Part shown: one piece after another, positions 1 through 6,129 of the stretch
Layout: each line of letters starts with the position of its first letter
How positions within the stretch are numbered: the first letter of the stretch is position 1
Assembly (NCBI GenBank): GCA_002313795.1
Contig: DCCL01000127.1
Span: forward strand, 8,470-21,378
DNA from: Faecalibacterium prausnitzii
GTDB taxonomy: Bacteria; Bacillota; Clostridia; Oscillospirales; Ruminococcaceae
Reading direction: 5' to 3'
Length of the DNA: 12,909 bases
Position numbers and translations under genes: made by a program
Notes under the pieces: generated by a model
The model's input: only the letters and a program-made list of their open reading frames with translations
What the model was told of the DNA's origin: nothing
The model's database searches: none

Positions 1-1
1 C

Positions 2-1093
2 ACCCGCCGCTACGTCTCGCAATTTTATTGTTTTAACTGCGACACCTACCTTCAGGTAAAGGACGGCATCGGTGTGCTTCTGGTATCCCACACGGCTGAG
101 ACCGCCGATGTGGAGGAGTTCGCCATGAACCGGCTCATCCACATCAAGCCGAACGTCTATTTTGCCGTGGTGTCCACGACGCAGAAACTGGAATACGATC
201 TCTTTGCCGACAGCAGTTACTCTCTTCACGTCACCGATTTTCCCTCTCAATATGAATTTCTGGCTGTCCTTCCCCGCATCGAGATCCAGAAAATTCTGGG
301 CTACTACTACCGCATCCGCACTGCGAACTACTGCTTCAACGGTGAGCGGCACGATTTCTTTGAACTGACCTATGTGGACACCGGTGAGCTTGAGACCGAA
401 GTGGACGGTGTGCTCTACCAGCTCAAGGAAAAAGACCTGATGATCTACGGCCCCGGGCAGTTCCACACCCAGTATACCGACGAGGATCACGGTGCATCCT
501 ATATGACCATCCTCTTCGATATGCGCAACCTGACCCCTGTGGAGCGGGATGTCTGGTACGATGCCCTCATCAACCGGGTGTTCCACTACGACCAGAAGAT
601 CAATACCTTATTAAAGGCATTCGTCCGGGAGAGTACCACCGGCGTTCCTTATATGAACAGCCTCATGCTCTGCCTGCTGACCGAAACGGTCATCCGGCTT
701 CTGCAGGGCACCTACGCCTCCCCCATGACTCAGGGCAGCAGCACCGCCCACCAGAGTGCGATGGATGAGCTGTTCGACCGCATCATCGCCTATATCGATG
801 ACAACATCTACGACCCCCTCACCATCCCGGAGATCTGCGAACATTTTTCGCTCTCCCGCTCCGCTCTGCAGCTGCTGTTCAAGAACTCGGTGGACCAATC
901 CCCCAAAAAATATATCAACGACAAAAAGCTGGAACGGAGCTGTCAGATGCTGCTTGAAAACCGCTACACCATCAGCGAGATCTCGCTGCGGCTGGGTTAC
1001 AGCTCCATCCACTATTTCTCCAAGTCTTTTAATATGAAGTACCACATGTCCCCCAGCGAATTTGTCAAGCAGAACTGCCAGAGTGCCCTCTGA
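2..1093 (+). CDS. AraC-family transcriptional regulator (5'-truncated by window edge)
   Basis: The frame is open from the first bases of the window to a TGA at 1091-1093, giving 363 visible residues. An internal GTG at 74 has no convincing ribosome site, so the true start is probably upstream of the window. The last ~105 residues form a typical AraC/XylS double helix-turn-helix. The first helix pair lies around IPEICEHFSLSRSALQLLF and the second around ISEISLRLGYSSIHYFSKSF, closing with the family signature HMSPSEFVK. The middle part (FFELTYVDTGELETEVDG to YGPGQFHTQ) reads as a cupin-like sugar-sensing fold. About 100 residues precede the cupin, longer than in most ~280-300 aa AraC sensors, and I do not recognise that part. 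It sits 208 bp upstream of kbaY on the same strand, so it is the natural candidate regulator of the GalNAc genes. The family call is firm; the effector and targets are inferred. Confidence 0.9.
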   Translation, partial: TRRYVSQFYCFNCDTYLQVKDGIGVLLVSHTAETADVEEFAMNRLIHIKPNVYFAVVSTTQKLEYDLFADSSYSLHVTDFPSQYEFLAVLPRIEIQKILGYYYRIRTANYCFNGERHDFFELTYVDTGELETEVDGVLYQLKEKDLMIYGPGQFHTQYTDEDHGASYMTILFDMRNLTPVERDVWYDALINRVFHYDQKINTLLKAFVRESTTGVPYMNSLMLCLLTETVIRLLQGTYASPMTQGSSTAHQSAMDELFDRIIAYIDDNIYDPLTIPEICEHFSLSRSALQLLFKNSVDQSPKKYINDKKLERSCQMLLENRYTISEISLRLGYSSIHYFSKSFNMKYHMSPSEFVKQNCQSAL

Positions 1094-1100
1094 TCCCCTT

Positions 1101-1118
1101 TTCAACCGCAAATGACAA
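1101..1118 (+). promoter_or_regulatory. candidate operator half upstream of kbaY promoter
   Basis: The motif TTCAACCGCAAATGACAA lies about 22 bp upstream of the kbaY -35 box. A closely similar motif (TTCAAACCGCA, four bases, ACAA) occurs at 4644-4662 between agaS and nagA. The position suits an activator site of an AraC-type regulator such as the adjacent gene product. Only two copies are seen, with one base of length difference, so this is tentative. Confidence 0.3.
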
Positions 1119-1139
1119 ACCCTTTACCGTTTTTTGCTC

Positions 1140-1168
1140 TTGCCAAATTAGACAAGACTATCTATAAT
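1140..1168 (+). promoter_or_regulatory. sigma-A type promoter of kbaY
   Basis: A -35 box TTGCCA (1140-1145) and a perfect -10 box TATAAT (1163-1168) are separated by 17 bp. Transcription should start near 1175, leaving a leader of about 127 nt before the kbaY ATG at 1302. Confidence 0.75.
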
Positions 1169-1186
1169 AAAGGTGAATCGTTAAAC

Positions 1187-1262
1187 CCTTAACATTAAGG
1201 AGCTGTTTCTGACAGGCGAGGCGTACCGGACGGTGTGTCCTGCTTCTGGAAGCAGTTTCTGA
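1187..1262 (+). promoter_or_regulatory. kbaY leader with dyad, direct repeat and hairpin
   Basis: The leader holds a perfect dyad CCTTAA-CA-TTAAGG (1187-1200). It also holds a near-perfect 12-bp direct repeat AGC(T/A)GTTTCTGA at 1201-1212 and 1251-1262, and a hairpin with arms CTGCTT/AAGCAG and loop CTGG (1240-1255, seven bases if CTGCTTC/GAAGCAG is counted). No U-run follows the hairpin, so it is not an obvious terminator. Its role, operator or RNA element, is unknown. Confidence 0.4.
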
Positions 1263-1301
1263 GGGTGATTGATAAAAGGTAAGGTTTCAGGAGGTTTTAC
1301 T

Positions 1302-2153
1302 ATGTCTTTAGTTACGACCAAAGAACTGATGCTCGACGCGCAGAAGAACCATTACGCCATCGGCGCATTCAATGCTGAAAACATGGAGATGGTGCAGGCC
1401 ATCATCGCCGCTGCCGAGGAGCTGCGCGCTCCCGTCATCGTCCAGACCACTCCGGGCACCCTGAAGTACGCTTCCCCTGCCATGTTCCATGCCATGGTGG
1501 CCGCTGCCGCTTCTGAGGCCAGCGTCCCCGTTGTGATGCATCTGGACCACGGCAGCAGCTACGAGCTGGCCATGCAGGCATTCCGTGCAGGCTACACCTC
1601 CGTCATGATCGATGGTTCTCACCATGTGTTCGAAGAGAACATCGAGATCACCAAGTCTGTCGTCCGCGCCTGCCATGCAGCCGGCATCCCGGTGGAAGCT
1701 GAGCTGGGCAAAGTCGGCGGCAAGGAAGACGACCTGGACGGCGGCAACGGCAACGGCTACACCGTTCCTTCTGAAGCTGCTGAGTTCGCAGAGCGCACCG
1801 GTGTCGATTCTCTGGCTGTGGCCATCGGCACTGCACACGGCGTGTACAAGGGAATCCCTAAGCTGGACATGGAGCGCCTGAGCGAGATCCGCAAGGTCGT
1901 CTCCGTTCCTCTGGTGCTGCACGGCACCTCCGGCGTGCCGGATGACGCTGTCCGTGAGTGCGTTGCACGCGGTATGTGCAAGGTCAACTACGCCACCGAC
2001 CTGCGCATTGCATTCAGCAAGGGCGTCAAGGAATACCTGGCCAAGGACCCCGATGCCTTCGACCCGAAGAAGTACAATGCTGTGGGCCGCGAGTACGTCA
2101 AGGAGTATGTGAAGAGCAAGATCCTGGTCTGCGGCAGCAACGGCAAAGCCTGA
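1302..2153 (+). CDS. kbaY: tagatose-1,6-bisphosphate aldolase, class II, catalytic subunit
   Basis: This 283-aa cytoplasmic protein is a zinc-dependent class II aldolase. It should cleave D-tagatose 1,6-bisphosphate to glyceraldehyde-3-phosphate and dihydroxyacetone phosphate, the last step of the GalNAc/galactosamine route. Visible family residues are catalytic Asp82 and Zn ligand His83 in HLDHG, EAELG (132-136), Zn ligands His179 (GTAHG) and His207 (LHGTSG), and Asn229 in KVNYATDLR. The length and the C-terminal ILVCGS match GatY/KbaY rather than longer fructose-bisphosphate aldolases. The ATG at 1302 is chosen because AGGAGG sits 7 nt upstream (1289-1294); an in-frame TTG at 1269 lacks such a site. 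It is transcribed alone, while the partner subunit kbaZ lies 4 kb downstream in another operon. GatY (galactitol) versus KbaY (GalNAc) is decided by context only. Confidence 0.93.
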   Translation: MSLVTTKELMLDAQKNHYAIGAFNAENMEMVQAIIAAAEELRAPVIVQTTPGTLKYASPAMFHAMVAAAASEASVPVVMHLDHGSSYELAMQAFRAGYTSVMIDGSHHVFEENIEITKSVVRACHAAGIPVEAELGKVGGKEDDLDGGNGNGYTVPSEAAEFAERTGVDSLAVAIGTAHGVYKGIPKLDMERLSEIRKVVSVPLVLHGTSGVPDDAVRECVARGMCKVNYATDLRIAFSKGVKEYLAKDPDAFDPKKYNAVGREYVKEYVKSKILVCGSNGKA

Positions 2154-2183
2154 GCTTTTCTTTCAACCTAACATATGTTTTTC

Positions 2184-2230
2184 AGCAGGGACTGATGCCT
2201 TTCCCGGGGGCACCGGCCCCTGCTTTTTTT
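2184..2230 (+). terminator. intrinsic terminator of kbaY
   Basis: An outer pair AGCAGGG (2184-2190) with CCCTGCT and an inner pair GGGGC/GCCCC around loop ACCG (2207-2220) lead into a run of seven T (2224-2230), about 30 bp past the kbaY stop. Confidence 0.8.
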
Positions 2231-2245
2231 GTTCTGTTTTCCGAT

Positions 2246-2294
2246 AAAAGCACAGCACCCCCGCAGTGCCTTCTGGCTGCTGCGGGGGTGCTGC
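2246..2294 (-). terminator. intrinsic terminator of the agaS-EIIA-yajC unit
   Basis: A perfect 14-bp stem (CAGCACCCCCGCAG at 2253-2266 with its complement at 2280-2293) encloses a 13-nt loop. Read on the minus strand it is followed by a short U-run (TTTT, complement of 2246-2249). It lies head to head with the kbaY terminator, so the two convergent units are insulated from each other. Confidence 0.7.
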
Positions 2295-2340
2295 ACGATT
2301 GAAAGAAAGGTAAAGTGAATTGATACGGGAATGCTGACTT

Positions 2341-2502
2341 AGAAGCCGTCTTCATAAGCATTGCACCCCGTCCGAACGGCCTTTTTGCTTCCATCCTGCG
2401 TTGCTTTTCCTTGCAATCCGTCAGGATTGCTGCGAAAAACCGCCTTGTCTGAGAGCAAAAATTCTCGTCGTCCAGCGCACTCTGCTTACGAAAACAACTT
2501 CT
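2341..2502. repeat. palindromic MITE-like element, long copy
   Basis: The terminal arms 2341-2360 and 2483-2502 are 20-bp inverted repeats with 16 Watson-Crick matches. Nested inside are TTTTTGCT/AGCAAAAA (2382-2389/2454-2461) and a central hairpin GCAATCC-GTCA-GGATTGC (2413-2430), so the element can fold into one long concentric hairpin. It shares TAAGCATTGCAC near the left arm and TTCTCGTCGTCC near the right arm with the short copy at 6003-6082, in the same orientation; about 80 bp of centre is unique to this copy. The right end overlaps the TAA of yajC. All four arm mismatches become G.U pairs on minus-strand RNA. No open reading frame of note lies inside. Confidence 0.75.
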
Positions 2503-2789
2503 TATTTCAGCAAGCTCTGGACTGCATAGCGGGAGATGGTGATAATAACCTTGGGGGCCACCTCCACCCGGAGGGTGTCCTCATTGGGGATCTCCACCAC
2601 TTTGCCGTAGACGCCGCCAGCAAACATGATGCGGACACCGACCTTTAAATCAGTGTGCACCTCGCTCAGTTCCTTGCGCTTGTTCCGCATATTCTTTGCG
2701 GAGATGCCGTAGAGGATGAGGCCGATGATGCTCATGAGCACGGCCAGAGTGATGCAGGTCCAGATGATTACTTCCCAGTTGATCGTCAT
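2502..2789 (-). CDS. yajC: YajC-family protein (Sec translocon accessory subunit)
   Basis: This 95-aa protein has a short N-terminus, one membrane segment (about residues 8-28, rich in I, L and V), then a basic cytoplasmic region. The YajC core follows: LKVGVRIMFAGGVYGKVVEI (about 48-67) and VEVAPKVIITISRYAVQSLL. YajC associates with SecDF-YidC at the membrane in other bacteria. Its ATG is only 3 nt after the EIIA stop and no strong Shine-Dalgarno site is seen, so translation is probably coupled to the EIIA gene. A yajC beside a mannose-family PTS is also known from streptococcal hexosamine/glycosaminoglycan loci, which suggests a PTS-linked paralogue rather than the housekeeping copy; that role is inferred. 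A palindromic element starts at its stop codon. Confidence 0.9.
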   Translation of the reverse strand: MTINWEVIIWTCITLAVLMSIIGLILYGISAKNMRNKRKELSEVHTDLKVGVRIMFAGGVYGKVVEIPNEDTLRVEVAPKVIITISRYAVQSLLK

Positions 2790-2792
2790 GTT

Positions 2793-3236
2793 TTAGATTC
2801 CATCGCTTTCTTCAGATTCAGTTTCGGCAGTGGCAGCTTCCAGCTCAAACAGAGCGATGCAGTCCTTGCCGGTCTCGATGAGCTCATCTGCCAGAGAGCG
2901 GGGGTCGTCTTCCATGTCCAGCATGGTCACGGCGGTGACGATCATGGGCAGGTTGGTGCCTGCGATGACCTCGATCTTCTGCTCAGGACGTGCATACTTG
3001 CACTCCACAGCAGTCTTGAAGGGAGAGCCGCCGGGCAGGTCGGACAGCACCACCACGCCGTCGCAGCTCTTGAACTCGTCAAAGGCTGCGTTGAACTTGA
3101 CGGCCAGCTGTTCGGGAGTCATCCCCTCTTCAAAGTTGATGTAGCGGACATAATCATTCTCGCCCGCGATCATCTGCGCAGAGGTGTGGATGCCTTCTGC
3201 AAAATGGCCGTGGCCGGTAACTACCAAACCGATCAT
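2793..3236 (-). CDS. agaF: PTS mannose/sorbose-family EIIA, probable GalNAc/galactosamine EIIA
   Basis: A 147-aa cytoplasmic EIIA domain of the mannose family. It should take phosphate from HPr and pass it to EIIB of a hexosamine transporter. The N-terminal GLVVTGHGHFAEG carries the expected phosphorylated His9, and VVVLSDLPGGSPFK (about 61-74) is the family's second conserved loop. The last ~20 residues are a Glu/Ala/Ser-rich tail. A good AGGAGG site (complement of 3246-3251) precedes the ATG at 3236. It follows agaS by 133 bp and precedes yajC by 3 bp on the same strand. EIIB, EIIC and EIID are not in this window. The family is sure; the substrate, GalNAc or GalN, is inferred from agaS, nagA and kbaYZ around it. 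Confidence 0.9.
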   Translation of the reverse strand: MIGLVVTGHGHFAEGIHTSAQMIAGENDYVRYINFEEGMTPEQLAVKFNAAFDEFKSCDGVVVLSDLPGGSPFKTAVECKYARPEQKIEVIAGTNLPMIVTAVTMLDMEDDPRSLADELIETGKDCIALFELEAATAETESEESDGI

Positions 3237-3302
3237 ACTCGTTGCCCTCCTGAATTTACAGCGTTTTTATCGCAATTTTCACAAATAACACCTCACCAGA
3301 CG

Positions 3303-3359
3303 GCATATTTGCGATATGCAGTTTGCGGATGTTGCTTGTGCGTCAAAAACGCAAACTGC
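3303..3359 (-). promoter_or_regulatory. competing hairpins between agaS and the EIIA gene
   Basis: Just past the agaS stop lies a perfect 10-bp stem GCAGTTTGCG (3318-3327)/CGCAAACTGC (3350-3359) with a 22-nt loop. A second dyad GCATAT-TTGCG-ATATGC (3303-3319) overlaps it by two bases. CGCAAA at 3350-3355 could pair with either TTTGCG at 3322-3327 or the one at 3308-3313. No U-run follows on the minus strand, so this looks like an mRNA processing, stabilising or switching structure rather than a terminator. Confidence 0.5.
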
Positions 3360-3369
3360 TATATTTTCC

Positions 3370-4548
3370 TCACTTCAGCGTGTAGGGATACAGGGTCACG
3401 CCCTTGACGACACGGTTCACCTCACCGGTGGGGCAGGGGTTATCCGGGGTGATGCCCAGAGACAGAGACTTCATCAGAGCGATGGTCTGTGCAAACAGGA
3501 TGAAGTCCAGACCCAGCAGAACGTTCTCCATATCCTGACCGATCTTGATCTGGATGGGATAATCTGCCAGCTCCTCGATGCCCTCGCAGTCGTGGTTGTA
3601 GACGACGGCAATCTTGTTGCCCTTGCGCTGGTGAGCCATCTCCTTGACCAGATCCAGCTCATAGCGGCGGCGGTACTCGTCATCGCTCAGGTAGGCAACG
3701 GTCAGGGTCTGATCGTTGATGATAGACTTGGGGCCATGGCGGAAGCCCAGCTCGGAGTCATACATGGTGGCGACCTTGCCTGCGGTCAGCTCCAGAGTCT
3801 TCAGTGCGGACTCCTGAGCCACGCCCTTCAGGCCGATGTTGCCCAGATAAACGATGCGGTTGTAATCGAACTCGTCCACGATCTTCTGTGCCAGACCGAA
3901 CTGGTCATCCAGGAAGTGCTGGCCGGCCACGCAGAGCTTCTCGACCTCGGCGGTGATCTCATCCAGCTTGTCCAGATTGAAGGCCAGATAGGTTGCCAGA
4001 TACATGTTGCTGTAGCTGGAAGTCATAGCGAAGGACTGGTCGTGGGTCTCGGGGGTCAGGTTGATGGCGAAGCAGTTGTGGCGGCTGTTTGCCAGCTTGG
4101 ACAGGGTGCCCTCGTGGTTGCAGGTGACGAACAGGTGATACAGGTTCTGGCAGACGACCTCAGCGGCCTCCACGTTGCCCAGAGACTCGGGAGAATTGCC
4201 AGAGCGGCCGAAGTTCACCAGCAGGGTGGGCTTGGTGCGGGAAAGGAAGTTCTCGGGAGAAGGCACGATGTCGGTAGAAGCGTAGGACTTGACCTTGAAG
4301 TTATATTTGGGGTTCAGGGCCTGGAACAGGGAGTTGCCAACGAACTCGCTGGTGCCGGCACCGGTCAGAACGATGTCATAATCATCCTGCTTGACGACCT
4401 GATCGATAAAAGCCTGAAGCTCGTCCTTGCAGGCGGCCAGCTGGGCGCAGGTCTTACGCCAGGTCGCAGGCTGCTGATAGATCTCATGGGCGGTGAAGGT
4501 GGAAGACGTCTCCTTCATCTTCTCATCGGTCAGATTAAAAATGCTCAT
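3370..4548 (-). CDS. agaS: D-galactosamine-6-phosphate deaminase/isomerase (SIS domain)
   Basis: This 392-aa cytoplasmic sugar isomerase matches AgaS closely in length (E. coli ~384 aa) and motif order. The first SIS domain has LTGAGTSEFVG (61-71) and NFGRSGNSPES (112-122); ETHDQSFAMTSS follows. The second SIS domain opens with ESALKTLELTAGK and GFRHGPKS, and the C-terminus has GEVNRVVKGVTLYPY. AgaS enzymes convert GalN-6-phosphate to tagatose-6-phosphate with release of ammonia. The ATG at 4548 has AGGAGG 11 nt upstream, a slightly long spacing. It leads the minus-strand unit with EIIA and yajC, and is divergent from nagA, whose product supplies its substrate. GlmS-like or FrlB-like alternatives are unlikely because the glutaminase domain is absent and the AgaS-specific C-terminal signature is present. 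Confidence 0.95.
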   Translation of the reverse strand: MSIFNLTDEKMKETSSTFTAHEIYQQPATWRKTCAQLAACKDELQAFIDQVVKQDDYDIVLTGAGTSEFVGNSLFQALNPKYNFKVKSYASTDIVPSPENFLSRTKPTLLVNFGRSGNSPESLGNVEAAEVVCQNLYHLFVTCNHEGTLSKLANSRHNCFAINLTPETHDQSFAMTSSYSNMYLATYLAFNLDKLDEITAEVEKLCVAGQHFLDDQFGLAQKIVDEFDYNRIVYLGNIGLKGVAQESALKTLELTAGKVATMYDSELGFRHGPKSIINDQTLTVAYLSDDEYRRRYELDLVKEMAHQRKGNKIAVVYNHDCEGIEELADYPIQIKIGQDMENVLLGLDFILFAQTIALMKSLSLGITPDNPCPTGEVNRVVKGVTLYPYTLK

Positions 4549-4632
4549 CGCTTTTTCTACCTCCTACAGGTTGATGACTTTTTCTGAATTTCCAAGCAGA
4601 GCCATCCGGACGGGAAATGTCTCTTTGAGTTT

Positions 4633-4662
4633 GTTATATCACATTCAAACCGCAGAAAACAA
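4633..4662 (-). promoter_or_regulatory. agaS promoter with overlapping candidate operator
   Basis: On the minus strand an extended -10 TGATATAAC (complement of 4633-4641) lies 18 bp from a weak -35 TTGTTT (complement of 4657-4662). The motif TTCAAACCGCAGAAAACAA (4644-4662), similar to the one upstream of kbaY, covers the spacer and the -35 box, a position suited to regulation. Transcription should start near 4626. Confidence 0.5.
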
Positions 4663-4720
4663 GGGGGTAACTGAAAGCCATAACTTTTTGATTGAAAAAT
4701 ACAAACCATCCGGTCTTTCC

Positions 4721-4741
4721 CGGCTCCGCAGGCCGTTTTTT
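4721..4741 (+). other. terminator-like hairpin in the agaS-nagA intergenic region
   Basis: A short stem CGGC/GCCG (4721-4735) is followed by six T. It lies upstream of the nagA -10 box, so it could stop only transcripts that start further upstream. The stem is just 4 bp, so it may have no function. Confidence 0.25.
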
Positions 4742-4791
4742 CAGGAATTTTTATTGCTTTTTGCCGAAAGGAATAACAAATCGATTGAAAA

Positions 4792-4825
4792 TTGTAAATA
4801 TTTTTCCGAACCCCTGCGTTATAAT
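4792..4825 (+). promoter_or_regulatory. nagA-kbaZ-HPr promoter, activator-dependent type
   Basis: A perfect -10 box TATAAT is at 4820-4825, but no -35 hexamer stands at 16-18 bp; the best TTGNAA (4792-4797) is 22 bp away. Two related AT-rich boxes, GATTGAAAAAT (from about 4690) and GATTGAAAATT (4783-4793), lie upstream. A strong -10 with a poor -35 is typical of promoters needing an activator. Transcription should start near 4832, leaving a short leader. Confidence 0.5.
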
Positions 4826-4863
4826 AAAATCAACATACATACCCCAGAAGGAGGGCATCTAAA

Positions 4864-6003
4864 ATGGTAATACAAAGCAAAAAAGTCTGGATCGCAGACC
4901 AGTTCACCCCTGCTGCCATTGAGGTCAATGACGGTAAGATCACCGGCATTCTGCCCTATGGCACCAAGGATGTGGACGATGATTACGGCGACAAGCGCAT
5001 CGTTCCCGGCTTCATGGATATCCACTGCCATGGTGCTTACGAGTTCGACACCAACGACGCCAACGAAGAGGGCCTGCGCTACTGGGCCGAGCATATCGTC
5101 TCGGAGGGCGTGACCAGCTTCCTCGCCACCACCATCACCCAAAGCGTGGAGGTCCTGACCAACGCCGTCACCAACGTGGCAAACGTCATGGAGGGCGGCT
5201 ACGACGGTGCCGAAATTTTGGGCATCCACTTTGAGGGCCCCTACCTCGACATGAAGTACAAGGGCGCTCAGCCGGACCAGTATATCGTCAAGCCCACCGT
5301 GGAGCAGTTCAAGCACTATCAGGAAGCTGCCCGGGGCCACATCCGCTATGTCACCCTCGCCACCGAGCACGACGAGGATTTTGCCCTGACCCGCTATCTG
5401 ACTTCTCAGGGCATCGTGGTCAGCATCGGCCACAGCGGTGCCACCTACGAGCAGGCTGTCATGGCCTACGCCAACGGTGCCCGTTCCATGACCCATGTTT
5501 ATAATGGTATGTCTCCCTTCAACCATCGTGCCAACGGTCTGGTGGGCGCAGCCTACCGCATCCGCACCATGTATGGTGAGATCATCTGCGACGGCTGCCA
5601 CTCCACCCCCGCTGCCCTGAACAACTACTTCATGAGCAAGGGCCCGGACTACGCCATCATGATCTCCGACGCCTTGATGGCCAAGGGAACTCCTGTGGGC
5701 AGCAAGTACCTGTTCGGCGGCAATGAGATCGTCATCTACCCCGACGGCAGCGCTCACCTGACCTCTACCGGCGGTCTGGCAGGTTCTACTCTGAACATCA
5801 ACAAGGGCCTGCGCATTCTGGTGGAAGAGGCTCTGGTTCCCTTCAATTATGCTCTGAACTCCTGCACCATCAACCCGGCCCGCTGCCTGCATCTGGACGA
5901 CCGCAAGGGTTCCATCCAGGTGGGCAAGGATGCTGACCTCGTGGTACTGGAAGACAACTATGACGTCCTGCAGACCTACTGCATGGGCCAGCCCAAACTA
6001 TAA
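4864..6003 (+). CDS. nagA: N-acetylgalactosamine/glucosamine-6-phosphate deacetylase
   Basis: This 379-aa amidohydrolase matches NagA/AgaA in length and motifs. They are PGFMDIHCHGA (His54, His56), HFEGPYLD (metal ligand Glu124), GHSGATYEQA (His190), THVYNGMSP (His211), catalytic Asp269 in ISDAL, and the C-terminal TINPAR and GSIQVGKDADLVVL that rebuild the beta-sandwich. It removes acetate from the sugar 6-phosphate. In this setting the substrate is probably GalNAc-6-phosphate feeding AgaS, though NagA enzymes can act on both epimers and nagB lies 4 kb downstream. The start has AAGGAGGG at 4848-4855. It is first in a plus-strand unit with kbaZ and HPr, and divergent from agaS. A palindromic repeat begins at its stop codon. 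Confidence 0.94.
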   Translation: MVIQSKKVWIADQFTPAAIEVNDGKITGILPYGTKDVDDDYGDKRIVPGFMDIHCHGAYEFDTNDANEEGLRYWAEHIVSEGVTSFLATTITQSVEVLTNAVTNVANVMEGGYDGAEILGIHFEGPYLDMKYKGAQPDQYIVKPTVEQFKHYQEAARGHIRYVTLATEHDEDFALTRYLTSQGIVVSIGHSGATYEQAVMAYANGARSMTHVYNGMSPFNHRANGLVGAAYRIRTMYGEIICDGCHSTPAALNNYFMSKGPDYAIMISDALMAKGTPVGSKYLFGGNEIVIYPDGSAHLTSTGGLAGSTLNINKGLRILVEEALVPFNYALNSCTINPARCLHLDDRKGSIQVGKDADLVVLEDNYDVLQTYCMGQPKL

Positions 6004-6082
6004 AAAGCCGCTTTCATAAGCATTGCACACCACCCGACAGGTTCTCGTCGTCCGCTGCACCCTGCTCATGAAAACAGCTTTT
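6003..6082. repeat. palindromic MITE-like element, short copy
   Basis: The 20-bp terminal arms 6003-6022 and 6063-6082 match at 17 positions in inverted orientation. The left end overlaps the nagA TAA (6001-6003). TAAGCATTGCAC and TTCTCGTCGTCC (6042-6053) are shared with the long copy at 2341-2502. The three mismatches are C.A or A.C on the plus strand and G.U on the minus strand. It fills most of the 126-bp gap between nagA and kbaZ, inside a co-transcribed unit, so a transcribed hairpin could affect their relative expression. Confidence 0.75.
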
Positions 6083-6129
6083 GATTCCGGCAAAACCAAA
6101 CCCACGGCAACACAAAGGAGAAAACAGAA

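Noticed and set aside
1302..2153. Fructose-1,6-bisphosphate aldolase as the identity of the class II aldolase
   Set aside because: Length, the EAELGKVGGKEDD region and the ILVCGS end fit GatY/KbaY, and kbaZ, agaS and nagA are neighbours. Some fructose-bisphosphate activity cannot be excluded.
2341..2502. CRISPR array or group of tandem repeats
   Set aside because: Repeats are inverted and nested within one element, not direct repeats with spacers; no cas gene is present.
2655..3407. 250-codon plus-strand open frame opposite EIIA and yajC
   Set aside because: Antisense to two genes with conserved motifs, and it runs through the agaS-EIIA hairpin region.
3316..4587. 423-codon plus-strand open frame opposite agaS
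   Set aside because: It is antisense to a gene with clear AgaS motifs. The translation is low-complexity in L, V, G, Q and D, as expected from the opposite strand of GC-rich codons.
4819..5892. 357-codon minus-strand open frame opposite nagA
   Set aside because: Antisense shadow; it would cross the nagA promoter, and the composition is that of reversed NagA codons.
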